From Paramarasmius palmivorus (taxonomy: Eukaryota; Basidiomycota; Agaricomycetes; Agaricales; Marasmiaceae), in the NCBI GenBank assembly GCA_037176845.1, contig JAYKXP010000037.1, positions 372,001-436,000 of the forward strand: a stretch of 64,000 nt of DNA. Reading direction: 5' to 3'. Position numbers and translations under genes: made by a program. The notes below the pieces were generated by a model, which did not search any database, was not told where the DNA came from, and worked only from the letters and a program-made list of their open reading frames with translations. How positions within the stretch are numbered: the first letter of the stretch is position 1; the number at the start of each line of letters is the position of its first letter. Positions 1 through 11,226 of the stretch are shown here, piece after piece.

Positions 1-843
1 AGGACTGTCCCCCATATTAACCATGGTTCGCATTGTGCCCATGTTTGTTACTGGGGTGCTATGTAACATCTTCGTTGCCCTCGTCGTGGGTTATGTACCC
101 CTTGTATACCTCATGGGTTCGTATGCTTTCTTTCGTTCACTTTCGTTCGCTTTAGCTAATGTTCTCTTTGTGGCAGGTATGGGAACTATGATCACTAGCA
201 CGGCATCTCTCTTGTTTGCTTTAATCGACCCCGACGCGCCGTACTGGGCATTTGGGTTTCCAGCAGCAATCGTTTCTGTATTTGGTGCCGAGTTTGTGTT
301 CACAGCTGGAACGTTATTCATTGCCAAAGTTGCGCTTCCGCATCAACAGAGTATGGCGGGTGGTATCTTTCTGTGTATGATCCAGGCATGAGAAGTCTCC
401 TCTCTTAGTCTTAGCTCCGAGTCTCGGGTACTCAATTGCGTGTCGTTATAGTTGGGAACCTCGTTGGGCATTACGATCTCTACCGTAGTTTTCAACAACG
501 TTCTACACAAGACGTCTATGCGCCGACATTTACCGCCACCCCCTGATGCGAGACATGCACCTAAACCTGTTCAGCTTGAGTGTTATCATGCGGCGTTTTG
601 GACGACGTTTGCGTTTGGTGTGTTGTGTAAGTTTTTTTGTTCTTATCATTATGTGCTTGTTTGTTTATCTTTGATTATGAAGCGTCGATACTTGCGGTAG
701 CTTTCCTTCGTGGAGTTGGGGTTGTAGGTCACCGAAGAGGTGTGAAGGGCTCTGAAGAAGGGAAAGTGGAGACAGGGGAATCGGGAGATGTGACAGTGAA
801 CGAGAACCAAAACACGAACTCTGAGGCTGTGGAAGTCAAGTGA
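1..843 (+). CDS. MFS transporter, DHA2 drug:H+ antiporter type, 3' part (copy 1)
   Basis: Integral membrane transporter of the major facilitator superfamily, cut by the window edge. Exons: 1-116, 177-385, 452-626 and 683-843. The protein runs from L-S-P-I-L-T-M-V-R-I-V-P-M through several membrane helices to a hydrophilic charged tail ending in E-A-V-E-V-K. It is nearly identical to the same part of the complete gene at 3116-5518, and homology continues about 100 bp past the stop, so the two arose by tandem duplication. The intron at 386-451 starts with GC (CAG|gcatga) where the sister gene has GT; unspliced, the frame meets a stop at once. It may be a working GC-AG intron or a splice defect. 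Family assignment is firm; the substrate cannot be read from sequence. Confidence 0.8.
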
Positions 844-1185
844 TGCCTGGAGATATACCTATTACTGTATGGATAGCGAAAATTTATGTACCCAGTGAAT
901 CCCAGACTCAGAGATTCGGCCGTGTGACAGGCCTAATATTTAAATAATCTCCATCACTGACAGGGGGCCTATTTAAACAGAGTGACTCGGAACTTGAGCA
1001 GAGTAGAAATTGAACAGAAATTAAACAAGATGATGACGAGTAACTTGAACAATCCGGAATTGAACTACGGACATAAGTACGGGTTACCTAATAACACAAG
1101 AACCATCCCCGCTGGTCGTTCGTCGAGGCCCTCAGAGAAGACGCGTCTGACTCTTTATCCTCAAACGAAACAAAACCTGAATATT
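844..1185. other. Intergenic, duplicated 3' flank
   Basis: The first ~100 bases resemble the sequence after the sister transporter (5519-5640), sharing for example tacctattactgtatggata and the tract around ttcggccgtgt. No gene is supported in the rest. Confidence 0.5.
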
Positions 1186-2300
1186 AATCTTCAACCAACC
1201 CAGATACTCGTAGTCAAAATAAACCCGCCGCAACTACCTCTATTCAAACGTCAAAGCTTCATGCTCGAGCTATCGCCTATCCTAGAAGATCTCGCTACAT
1301 TCGATACCTTACTGGCTCTTGGGACAATGAACGCTATCGGGACGGATTCTACTTCTACTGGACACGCAAGACAAGAACACGACGTCGAACCAATGTCATT
1401 TCGTATAGAAAACGCCAACAAAGTAAGCGTATCCTATTACTATTACCGTACCGGATGACATATGCTGACACCAATCCCCGACATACTCACAGATAGTATC
1501 TCCTCTTTATCTCTCCCCGTCTTTTCTCTCTATCACATATTCGACACGAACCCCGGTACCACTACCGGCCTTCCCCAGATGTACAACCTGCGGCTTTGAC
1601 TTTGGAACCGGGTTTGACCTCAACGTATCAATGGATAGTATGTTGGATGTATCGAGGCTTCCGTGTGAGATGTGTGAAGAACAGTGGGAGAGGTGTGTTG
1701 GGTGGTTTGGAGAGCGTGCTGGTGGTCATATGTAGGGGTGGCCCAGGTGATAAGAGGAATTCAGGGTTTTCGTGGTTTAGGAAAGATCAAGAGCAAGATC
1801 AAGACGACTCTACACCTGGTAATCATTGGACGTCCAAGGCTTTTAGGTTTAGCTTCAAGAAACGGTTTTCGTTCTCAAGAAAGATGCCTACCTCGACGCC
1901 TATGCCTATGCCTGTGGTGACTGTTACACGTGTGCGTGTGGAAGAAGATGACTATGACGGTTTTATGGGTCCGAAGAAGATCAAGATGGCTTCGACTTCT
2001 CCGACGACTTCTGATGCCCGAGAACGCCGTCGTCGTCCGCTTTCGTCTTCGAAGAAGCGCTTCTCGGCTCTGTTCGCTCCGAGCTCGACTTCAAGGGGTG
2101 ATTTGAAGGCTCAGAAGCAGAATCGGAAGAGGTATTCGAGTGTTGGTGTGCAAACTGGCGAAAGCGAAAGACCGGTGTGTCCTAGGGTTTCGAGGGAGTC
2201 AAGGTTTATAGAGGAGTTGGGTGAAGGGGAAGAGGAGGATGGATGCGTTGCCGCCTTTGTGTCAGTACATTTAGCCTGTGGATGTGGATTAATGGCCTGA
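1186..2300 (+). CDS. Hypothetical protein with CxxC pairs and basic tail; 5' end unresolved
   Basis: Not recognised. Three segments join in frame: ~1186-1422, 1497-1721 and 1765-2300 (phases 1 and 1 agree; introns of 74 and 43 bp). The product has an arginine- and tyrosine-rich start (Y-L-T-G-S-W-D-N-E-R-Y-R-D-G-F-Y-F-Y-W), then C-T-T-C-G-F-D-F-G and L-P-C-E-M-C-E-E-Q-W, which look like a zinc-binding pair of CxxC motifs. A long tail follows, rich in K, R and S. Upstream the same frame stays coding-like (S-F-V-E-A-L-R-E-D-A) but carries a TAA just before 1186 and has no clear start. It could be a pseudogene or miss an intron. The matching phases are the main support; function unknown. Confidence 0.35.
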
Positions 2301-3036
2301 GCGATACCTACCGTCAACCTTTCACGCGTCTCGTTTCAAGTCGTTCGAGAAGTTAGACTCCTGATTCCTTTCGATCGGTCGCCGATGTACAACTTGACAA
2401 GCCGTTCGCGTTTGACCCTGTAACGTTTGCAACTCTGGACCCTGGTCCTACAACTCGTCCGATTGGAGATCGGATTCCGAGGATTCACCGTGGTGCTGCT
2501 GCAGCTACATAGAGAAAGTACACTCCAGCACCGAAACCACGTATCTCTGAATCTTTCCAAGCCACCAGAAGTAGCACATTTCATTAGTACCATCCTGACC
2601 GATGACCCATCTCCATCGAAAAATGCGTATTTTGTACTCCCGATGCGGAAAGTATCACACGCGACTGTACGGCTAGGCCATTTGGCCCTGGGAGATCTGA
2701 ACCGACGGCGGCCTTGTTCGCGAATAGCAAGGAACTGGTTTTGTAGCGTTCGGTATGGCTGAGATCTCCTTAAAAAGCCAGTAAAGCAAAGTTAGAAGCG
2801 TTTCTTCTCGGGATCGCTACTCACTCAAAGCCTACAAACAAGTAGGAGGGACACAAAGCAAGAATGTGTTAAAATCTTATCTTATCAAACCTCGGGGAGA
2901 AGATCAAAAGATCAAAGGTAAATTTAGCGGCTTGATTCTTGACCGTCATCCCGCTTGCGAGGTATCGCACCAAACCTGCCCTATCACTCGCATCCATGCT
3001 TACTACACAAGATGGGTTGAATATGTTATAGCGTTA
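2301..3036. other. Intergenic, no gene seen
   Basis: Short ORFs on both strands lack good starts, domain features or plausible splice joins. This is the upstream region of the transporter that starts at 3116. Confidence 0.5.
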
Positions 3037-3048
3037 TGATTTATATAC
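3037..3048 (+). promoter_or_regulatory. TATA-like box upstream of MFS copy 2
   Basis: gatttatatacc lies about 70-80 bp before the ATG at 3116, a normal spacing for a fungal core promoter with a short 5' leader. Inferred from motif and position only. Confidence 0.35.
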
Positions 3049-3115
3049 CAGTCTAGGCTTTTCCGCCCCGCCTAAATCCCCTGTTCTTTCTTCTCCCTTA
3101 CCCCCTTTACAAGTC

Positions 3116-5518
3116 ATGGTGGAAGAAAAGGAGCAGAGTGGCCAGGCCGAAGTGCAGAGAGGGCTATTTCGGTCGATTATGATTATTGTGGGGTGTACGC
3201 TGGCTATGATATCCAACGTGAGTCCTCCAAGTTCCGACGTCGTGTGCTGAAAGGCTGAAACGCAACCTTTCCTTTTCATTCCAGTCCGTCAACGGCACCA
3301 GCGTATCCATCGCACTACCAACCATCGAACATGGGCTTCGGATAGGTCCTATTGACCTCCAATGGATCGTTTCGGGGTATTCGTTGAGTTCGGTGCGTCC
3401 CCTTCTTCCTACCTACATCTTCGGACGCAGCACTAAACACCATATGGGACAGGGCTGTCTTTTACTGCTCCTAGCTCGTTTAGCCGATCTACACGGCCGG
3501 AAGAAAGCGTTCGTTATAGGATCCACATGGTTGGTGGCGTTTACACTTGGGTGTGCGTTTGTTAAAGGTATGGAAAGACTGTTTAACCGCCGCAGCCGGT
3601 GATTGAACCTAACTAACTAACAATCAAACCGAACTTTCACTAATAGATCCGTTGACTTTGAATGTGCTGCGTGGTATACAGGGTGTAGGCGCAGCAGCTA
3701 CGATTCCTGCCGCAGTGAGTGGAGTGTTTTCGTCAAAGTCAGGGGTGGAGGATCTTACCGTTGATGGTTTGGCTAGATTGGGATCCTAGCACATTCCTTC
3801 CCGCCAGGCCAGATGCGAGCGGTCGCGTTTGCGTCATTTGGAGCTGGAGCGCCTGTTGGTGCAGCTTTTGGTTCGGCTATTGGAGGGGTGTTGACGCAGC
3901 TTACTGCGTACGTGATTCCGAGTCATAGTCATTGTGTGTAAGCAAAGCAAAAGCTAACCAAGGGTTTTGATGTTGACAGACAAAAGTGGCGTTCGATATT
4001 CTACTTCAGTGCCGTACGTTTTTCTTTTCTCAGAGGTCCTTGGCTTAGTCTCCTTTCTGACCAATCTTTCTCAGGCGTTAACCTTCCTTTCCCTCATCGT
4101 CGGCCTCCTAGCATTCGACCCAGACCGTCCTTCAGAGGAACCGGATAAAAGGGTAGATTGGATCGGTGCCATCTTAGTCACTAGTGGTCTGGTGCTCATC
4201 GTCTTCGTATTGGCACAAGGTGAAATTGCACCGCAGAGATGGAAGACACCTTGTATGGATTTCTTCATCCGATACTCTTGGTGCTTGGGCTGACGGCGTT
4301 TTCTCTGGGGTAGATATCATCGTGTTCCTGGTTATTGGTGTTTTGTTTATTGTTTTGTTTTTGCTTTGGCAATATCATCTGGAGCAGGCTCAGAAGGATG
4401 GTGGTAGTGGGAGTTCGTTGCCGTTATCTAGGTGGCTACCGACACCTCCACCGTTGATGCCGCTGTCTCTGTGGGCGAGAGCAAAAGGACGCGTGGCTGT
4501 TGTGATGTGGATTGCGTTTTTGTTGTGGGCGTCGTTTATTGCGTGGAATTTTTGGGCATTGGTGAGTGTACCTCTTCTGTGATACCCATTCTAGTTGATT
4601 CTCAGCGCTTTGATTTTGATGTAGCTGTACTATCAAGACTTTGCGAGACTGTCTCCGATATTGACTATGGTCCGCATCGTGCCCATGTTCGTTACTGGGG
4701 TGCTATGTAACATCTTTGTCGCCCTCGTCGTGGGCTATGTACCTCTGGTATACCTCATGGGTTCGTACTTCCTTCGCTTCCCTTCGCTTTCGTTCGCTTT
4801 AGCTAATGTTCTCTTTGTAACAGGTCTAGGAACTATAATAACCAGCACCGCGTCTCTCCTCTTTGCATTAATCGACCCCGACGCGCCATACTGGGCATTC
4901 GGGTTCCCAGCAGCAATAGTTTCCGTCTTTGGTGCCGATTTCGTGTTTACAGCCGGAACGTTGTTTATCGCCAAAGTTGCGCTTCCGCATCAGCAGAGTG
5001 TGGCTGGGGGTATTTTTCAGTGTATGACTCAGGTACGGGGATTCTCTTTTCTTACCTTGCCTGTTTTCCGGTGCTAAATCTAAATCGCGTGTCGTTATCT
5101 TTACAGCTGGGAACCTCATTAGGCATTACGATCTCTACCGTAGTTTTCGACAACGTCTTACGCAAAACGTCTATGCGCCGACATTTACCCCCACCGCCTG
5201 ATGCGAGACATGCGCCCAAGCCTATTCAGCTTGATTGTTATCATGCGGCGTTTTGGACGACGTTTGCGTTTGGTGTGTTGTGTGAGTTGTTCTTTCTTTC
5301 TTTTTCGGGTCGTTATGTCTTGTTTGCTCATTTTTTATGGTGAAGCATCGATACTTGCGATAGCTTTCCTTCGTGGAGTTGGGGTTGTAGGTCAACGGAG
5401 AGGTGTGAAGGGTGGTGATGAAGGGAGAGTGGAGAAGGGAATGGAGAAGGAGGTGGAGGTGAATGAGAACCGGAACCGGAATCAAAATATGGATTCTGAG
5501 GCTGTGGAAGTTAAGTGA
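3116..5518 (+). CDS. MFS transporter, DHA2 drug:H+ antiporter type (copy 2, complete)
   Basis: Predicted plasma-membrane, proton-driven efflux transporter of about 560 residues in 11-12 exons. The start is M-V-E-E-K-E-Q, followed by a first helix S-I-M-I-I-V-G-C-T-L-A-M. Family signatures: D-L-Q-W-I-V-S-G-Y (helix 2), A-R-L-A-D-L-H-G-R-K-K (MFS motif A, loop 2-3), L-R-G-I-Q-G-V-G-A-A, and G-A-G-A-P-V-G-A-A-F-G (antiporter motif C). A central loop carries R-W-L-P-T-P-P-P-L-M-P. The last exon starts after a split serine codon and encodes a charged tail (E-V-E-V-N-E-N-R-N). It is the intact sister of copy 1, and copy 3 at 16306-18590 is more diverged but has the same exon plan. DHA2 members often export toxins or drugs; no metabolite cluster is evident here. 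Confidence 0.88.
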
Positions 5519-8092
5519 TGATTTAGAGATATGACTATACCTATTACTGTATGGATAGCGATAATTTATTGGATTTTCGTCGTGAATCCCAGGGAGATCC
5601 TATGCTTGCGGTTCCGGATTTCGGCCGTGTCAATGAGGCTTTCTTATACGGGTCGCAATGGTACTATTCGGGCTCGACCGGTTTTTCGCTTGCCGTGTAC
5701 ACGTATTTCACTTGTTGCTAGAGCTGGAATATGGACTTTCAATAGATTTCAACAGTAGACCTCCAATCAGATTAGCCTAGGATAAGTAGTACGGTAAGGA
5801 ACAACTTTGATCTAGAACCAGGGAATTTCTTCGTCCACATCATTGACCTTCTCGCTGGCATCGTATACGTACAAGATATCGTAGAGCTTGCTCCCTTCTT
5901 TAATCATTTTTTCGACTCTCTCATCCATCATGACCTCGAATGTGGTAGGCCGACCTCTGCCAAGTAGTCGAAAATCTACTGCGCGTCGTTTTCCCTTCCT
6001 CCGAGTCTTGTCGTCACCCTTTGGCAACTGATTGGCCTCGCCTTCGACTTCAAGTTGATCTGTCGCCCCTGTGTCACCGATATTTGATGGATTGACCTTA
6101 CCTTGATCTTTTTCCTTTTTCTCGACACGAAAGGTAGGTTTCCATGCGTACCGAAGGACGGGAACCATCCAAGAACCCCATCCAGAGTGTGGAAGCTCGG
6201 TCGCAACATGAACATTTTCTATCTCATCCCTACACGCCAAGCGCCTGACGCAAGCTTCGTACCTAGAGAATCACATCAGCTGGCGACGCGATTGAAGAGA
6301 GGAAGGCCTCATACCGCATCATAGTTGTGTTGGTCTCCGCTGTACCAAACACAAGGTTACGAAGGACTTGTGCTGTATCGGGACCGCCTTCTCTGCCCAT
6401 TCCGCCAAACGAGAAAGCGATTCGATGAAGCCACTGGATAATGGATACGTGTCCTGTATTAGATATAGATGTATATGTAGTAGAGAAAAAAAGGTCGCAC
6501 CTCGAATTCTCCCGCAGCCTGACTTTCGTCACGACGCTCGATAGGCCATATATCCTTGGCAATCTGGAACCCAATATGTTCAACAACAACTCATTAATCG
6601 TGTTCAAAGAGATATACCTGTGGAGCACTAGCACCTTCCATCACTTGATTTTGACCTTTACTTCTTCCCCATATTGAAGCAACCTCGATCTTTTCCTTTG
6701 TTACCCATGCCTGAACGATAGGCAATTCCTGATTTTCACTGTATGGCGGTACTTTGGGGGTTGTCGTTGGTTTCCAATGGAACGGCCAAGCCCACTCATG
6801 TGGCCTGATCTTATTGTCCCCAGCCTGCATAGTGTTCCAGTCTGGTTCAGAAACAAGGACAGTATAAAGACCCTGCGGATGCGATCCGAGTTTGCGATAT
6901 ATTTGATTCGTTTTCCCCAAGTTGTAAGTGTAGACGACTTTACGGTTGGGGAGAAAATTGTTGGCCTGGTCTTTATCTTTGTTCATTGCATCCCAGGTAT
7001 CTTCGTGTCCGTTTTTGACGATGTCCTCCCACCCTTTGATGTCGTTACCCATTCTGAGGCGTATTTGATCAGGAGGATGGTAGTAGAATTGAATTTCCTG
7101 GGGCATGGGCACGTTCCAATAGCGTGCCATCACGTTCCAGTCCGACTTTTGAGATAATGTTGCGGCGCGAGCCAATTCTCGTTGCAAAATATTAGGGAGA
7201 GTCGTTGAGCATATCACAAAACAGAGAACTTACGACAAAACCTCCCAAATATGAAGGATGCCACATTAGACGATGCATTTGCGTTATTAATGGCATCCGA
7301 GCGCATAAAGAGTGTCGCTAGGAACTTTGCGCTCTCCCAGGGCGTTTGAAGCACCCCATCAGTGTTCCATATAGGGAAGTGGCTATGACGTTTGGTTTCT
7401 TGGAGATATTCTTGGACGTTTTTAAGGTCGTTTTCATTACTAGGCAACTCGAATCCTTTCGGCAATGTGTGATGCTCCCAGTCCCGTTGCTCGGCCTTCA
7501 TAAAAGCGAGCGCCACCAACCAATCTCTCGCAAAGAGCTCGTGACGCTTCGAGGGTTCGCTGCAAAGACGTGCCTCGAGGTCCGAAAACCGAAAAAATGT
7601 GTTTCGCTGGATGAAATTGCCTTGGATTCTGTCACCAGTGAATATGTAGGTGCAGTCAGAACCGTCGTCAGGGAGTCCTTTGTACGCAAAAGGATTGTAC
7701 TTATAGTCATACGTGCCCTGGTTAAGCAAACCATCAATAAAGCACGGACAGCAGTTGGAGAAACAGAAGATTTCATTACCAGCTCGGTCCATTCGCTCAT
7801 CTCAATGTCATCAGGATCAGGGATAAGCTCGGAAAGGTGGTTCTCTGTTTTCACAAATTTTTGCGCTGCGGGGGTGACAGTGAAGATATAAGCGAGGTGG
7901 TGAGTCGGAACTCCTGCTCTGCGCGTACTCCTTATTTCCGGCGTCAGATCCGGAGTAAGGGTGGGATCCGTAGGTGAGAGTGACTTGTTCTCGGACATGA
8001 TAGAAAATCCCTTTGCTATCGCGAAGCTGAGCTACTCAGGAATGTTCAAAAAGGCTTCACACTTACTAAATTCATGAACGTCTTTTGTTTGC

Positions 8093-8327
8093 TGTAAGGC
8101 GGCTTGTACGCCGACGAGAGGCTCGATACGCGAGCGGGCGGTAACGCGAGGCCAAAGGCCGAGAGAGCACGACAACTCTGTAGATTGTGATGGGAGTAAA
8201 GCAAAGACAACGAATGATGTACGTACAGCCGAGTAACCGGCGTTATAGGTACGAGGCTGTAGGTAAATAAGGACAAGCAGATAAGTGATAAAGAGTGTGA
8301 TGAACCAAATTGAGGGGGCGCGTTACA
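8093..8327 (-). repeat. LTR, left copy (3' LTR of the element)
   Basis: 235 bp, TGTAA...TTACA, identical by eye to 11227-11461. On the minus strand it follows the polypurine tract, so it is the 3' LTR. Confidence 0.93.
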
Positions 8328-8337
8328 CTCTCCCCGG
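8328..8337 (-). other. Polypurine tract of the LTR element
   Basis: On the minus strand this reads ccggggagag directly before the 3' LTR, the standard place for the plus-strand primer of an LTR retrotransposon. Confidence 0.75.
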
Positions 8338-8532
8338 CCAAATCGCCAACGGGGGTTGCGATTTCAAAGATATACAACCATGAAGGATAAATAAGTTGAA
8401 AGTGTCCATTTTAAAAGAGTGGGAAAGTATTTGGTGGGGTATATGATGCGTCAGTAGATAGCCATTGACACAGATCCACCTGAGGCCATGAACTCAGATA
8501 AAAGGATGGTGTAGCTCCAACGGTAGTTGGCA

Positions 8533-11079
8533 TTAATCATCCCAAGGAGACTGATAATCAGTGTATTCTCCGTCGTCATAGACAGAGATACGTTCACCTA
8601 TGGCCCCATAGGTTTCAATGTTTGTTTCGGCATCAAATATTGCATCGATGAACTCATCAGAAAAGAGTTCTTCACGGTATGGATCAAGTCCTTCAGAGCT
8701 TGACCCAGAACTTGGGTTTTCCTCAAGCACAGCAGCCAGCCGTGGTCCACCATCCCTGTAAGCCTTGCATTGAGGGTCATTGATGAAGTGACCCTTTTCT
8801 CCACATGCATAACAAGCACCGTCTTTCTGTTTGGTGGTGAAACGGATGCGTCTCGGTGGGTCAGATGAACCAGCAGGTGATTTTTGGGAGGGAGCAGGTT
8901 CCTTCTTGTCATTTGGCATGGTCTGCTTTCGACGTTCAGCATTTGCACGCATATGTACCGTAGTAGCAGTACTAGATGAGTAGAACTTGTTGGCATTCCA
9001 GCCTTTCTCCAGTGAGAGAGCCTTCTGCATGATGTCGTTGACAGAATTGTCATCAGCAGTAATGCCAGCATTAGCGATCTGTGTTCTCATAGCATCTGGG
9101 AGGCGACGTATAAGGGCGACCTTGAACTTGTTGAGTGACGGGGGCTCCGGCATGCGTTTTGCACACAGATGAAGGTCAGCAAAGAGTCTTCGAGCACCAC
9201 CTTCTGAACTATAGGTGATTGACTTGAATACTCGCTTCAAGTCATGAAGGGCATCTTGCAAAATGAACCGGTTGAAAAGTCCACGGAAGACTTCAATGAA
9301 CGAGTAGTCATGTTGACGAGCGTCTGATCCAAAAAGATATGACGAAGGAACTTCATCAACAATGTCATCAAACCATGACTTTGCGGTACCAGAAAGATTA
9401 GCACCCAGCAATACAACACGATTGGCGTCTTCATCAGTGATGACCCATACGCCAGCACGGTTCTGAATATGAGGTGGTCCTGTGAGTCCAAGGACTCGGA
9501 AACGCTCAATAAGGCCTCGAAGGAATGTATCAAGGACAGCGATATTAGAATCTCCATCATATGGAACTAATTTCTGCATGGAATTGACGAGTTCCTTGCG
9601 GGATTTAGCATCATTAATGGTGTTCCGCTTCTGATGCAGCTTGTATTCGATACGGTTGGCAAAGGTAGCAAAAACGCGATCACGGAGAGGGATACTTGAG
9701 TCATAATCAAGTGCTTGATAGTCAAAAAACTCTTGACCAGGTAGACGTTCATTGCCTGGTGGAATAACACCAAAAGGAGTCCTACGATCATTGACAGTAT
9801 AATGAGGTGATGGGCGCCTCAAGTTATGTGAGCTAGCTGAACGGTGACTATGATTATCACCGTTTGAAGGATCTGGTGGATCATCACCAGGTGGTTGTGG
9901 TGGACGACCACCTTGGGACCTAGGTGGTGAATCACCTTGTCGAGAACCATGGTGACTGCGGTCACGATGAGGTTCTCCACCTCCATGTCCATTACCATCA
10001 TCATCAGATGGATCACTGGAACCATCACCAGATGGTACGGGAGGTACTGGTGGTTGGGACAGGGGTCCTGAACCATGTCCTTGAAGATTCGGTGAATGAG
10101 AATCTTCATTTTTGACATTTTCAGTCTCAGCAGTTTTACCAGGAGTCGGCGGAACTAAAAATGTTCTGCGAGAAGCTGAAGGCCTAGAGTGATCACCTTG
10201 AGCTGGCCGACGACGACGACGGGGACGACTTTGCGGCGTAAACGCTGCAGGATGAAGTTGCGGGGTAGTACCAGGCTCAGGTTCCTCAATAATCCGAGTA
10301 CGACCAATTTCGGTATCGGCGAGGACACCATTATCATCAACATGAGGTGGTACAGTGCGTTCATGACGTGACGGACTGTCCCCTTGAGGGAAAAGAGGAC
10401 GGGAAGGGGTTTGGAGCCTTCCAAGTGCATTTCGGCGACGTTGATAGTCACGCAAGGTCTCGTTTGGGCGACGAGGGGCTGACAAATTGGACACGGCAGC
10501 ATCAACATGTAACGTATAATCGTCACGGACAGGTGTATGTGAGTGAGAGCCATTATATTCATGGGACGGTGTGGATACAGGATGAATGTGCAGGAGTGGG
10601 GGATCTTCTTCCAAATTCCTCGCATCTGCGGCAAACTCTGCTTCAACAGTCCTTTCTTCTGAATCTCCAACCTTCCCTGCATCGTCTGGCGACAACGGCA
10701 TATCTATATAGGCTGTTTCGAGGGGCGGCGTTGATGAACGAAGCCTTGAGGGCGAAAACGAGCGCGCGAGAGCATCTAGGTTTGCAAGAAAATTTTCTCG
10801 CTCATTTTCGGCTTGACGTAGGTCGAGTTGGACAGCAACCACTTGACGACGGAGAAATTTGATGGTTTCCGGTGGTTCTTCGTCGATGACGGCGAGGTCT
10901 AGCATTGACTGGACCTGGGCCAAACGGTTCTTGAGGTCACGGACATGATTGTTGAGGTCGATAGTTCCTTGTGAACTGGACTTCGAGTTCCGGGAGCTCG
11001 TAGTACGTGCCGACAGTCTTGACTGAGAGCGCGGGGGAATGGGCAGAGGGGACTGACTCTCCTCGGAGACGCGGGACAT
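8533..11079 (-). CDS. Retrotransposon Gag polyprotein with zinc knuckle
   Basis: A single ORF of 848 residues in one exon, unlike the intron-rich host genes. The N-terminus has a predicted coiled coil (around residues 45-110, L-K-N-R-L-A-Q-V-Q and following). Then comes a long low-complexity, proline-, histidine- and glycine-rich region (about 150-420). A retrotransposon capsid-like domain follows near residues 450-680, with W-F-D-D-I-V-D-E-V-P and F-R-G-L-F-N-R-F. A zinc knuckle C-Y-A-C-G-E-K-G-H-F-I-N-D-P-Q-C lies near 755; its H-to-C spacing is six instead of the usual four. Gag packages element RNA into particles. The start at 11079 leaves 147 bp to the 5' LTR for leader and primer-binding site. 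No pol follows. Confidence 0.88.
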   Translation of the reverse strand: MSRVSEESQSPLPIPPRSQSRLSARTTSSRNSKSSSQGTIDLNNHVRDLKNRLAQVQSMLDLAVIDEEPPETIKFLRRQVVAVQLDLRQAENERENFLANLDALARSFSPSRLRSSTPPLETAYIDMPLSPDDAGKVGDSEERTVEAEFAADARNLEEDPPLLHIHPVSTPSHEYNGSHSHTPVRDDYTLHVDAAVSNLSAPRRPNETLRDYQRRRNALGRLQTPSRPLFPQGDSPSRHERTVPPHVDDNGVLADTEIGRTRIIEEPEPGTTPQLHPAAFTPQSRPRRRRRPAQGDHSRPSASRRTFLVPPTPGKTAETENVKNEDSHSPNLQGHGSGPLSQPPVPPVPSGDGSSDPSDDDGNGHGGGEPHRDRSHHGSRQGDSPPRSQGGRPPQPPGDDPPDPSNGDNHSHRSASSHNLRRPSPHYTVNDRRTPFGVIPPGNERLPGQEFFDYQALDYDSSIPLRDRVFATFANRIEYKLHQKRNTINDAKSRKELVNSMQKLVPYDGDSNIAVLDTFLRGLIERFRVLGLTGPPHIQNRAGVWVITDEDANRVVLLGANLSGTAKSWFDDIVDEVPSSYLFGSDARQHDYSFIEVFRGLFNRFILQDALHDLKRVFKSITYSSEGGARRLFADLHLCAKRMPEPPSLNKFKVALIRRLPDAMRTQIANAGITADDNSVNDIMQKALSLEKGWNANKFYSSSTATTVHMRANAERRKQTMPNDKKEPAPSQKSPAGSSDPPRRIRFTTKQKDGACYACGEKGHFINDPQCKAYRDGGPRLAAVLEENPSSGSSSEGLDPYREELFSDEFIDAIFDAETNIETYGAIGERISVYDDGEYTDYQSPWDD

Positions 11080-11226
11080 GATGGGGACGGCGAAGTTTCT
11101 GCGCTTCGGGACGTTCCGGAAATAAAAGCTGTTGAGCTTCTTGATGACGCAACTTCTTGCGGCAGAGGTAACAATAGCTTGTCCTTCGACGAGCCAACAC
11201 CAATCTTATATTGATGCTCAAAAAAG

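Noticed and set aside
982..1458. 158-codon plus-strand ORF
   Set aside because: It starts with GTG, and another frame in the same place joins by splice phase to the CxxC protein.
2427..2762. 111-codon plus-strand ORF
   Set aside because: Overlaps another ORF on the minus strand, with no domain or splice evidence.
10155..10682. 175-codon minus-strand ORF
   Set aside because: Shadow of gag in another frame.
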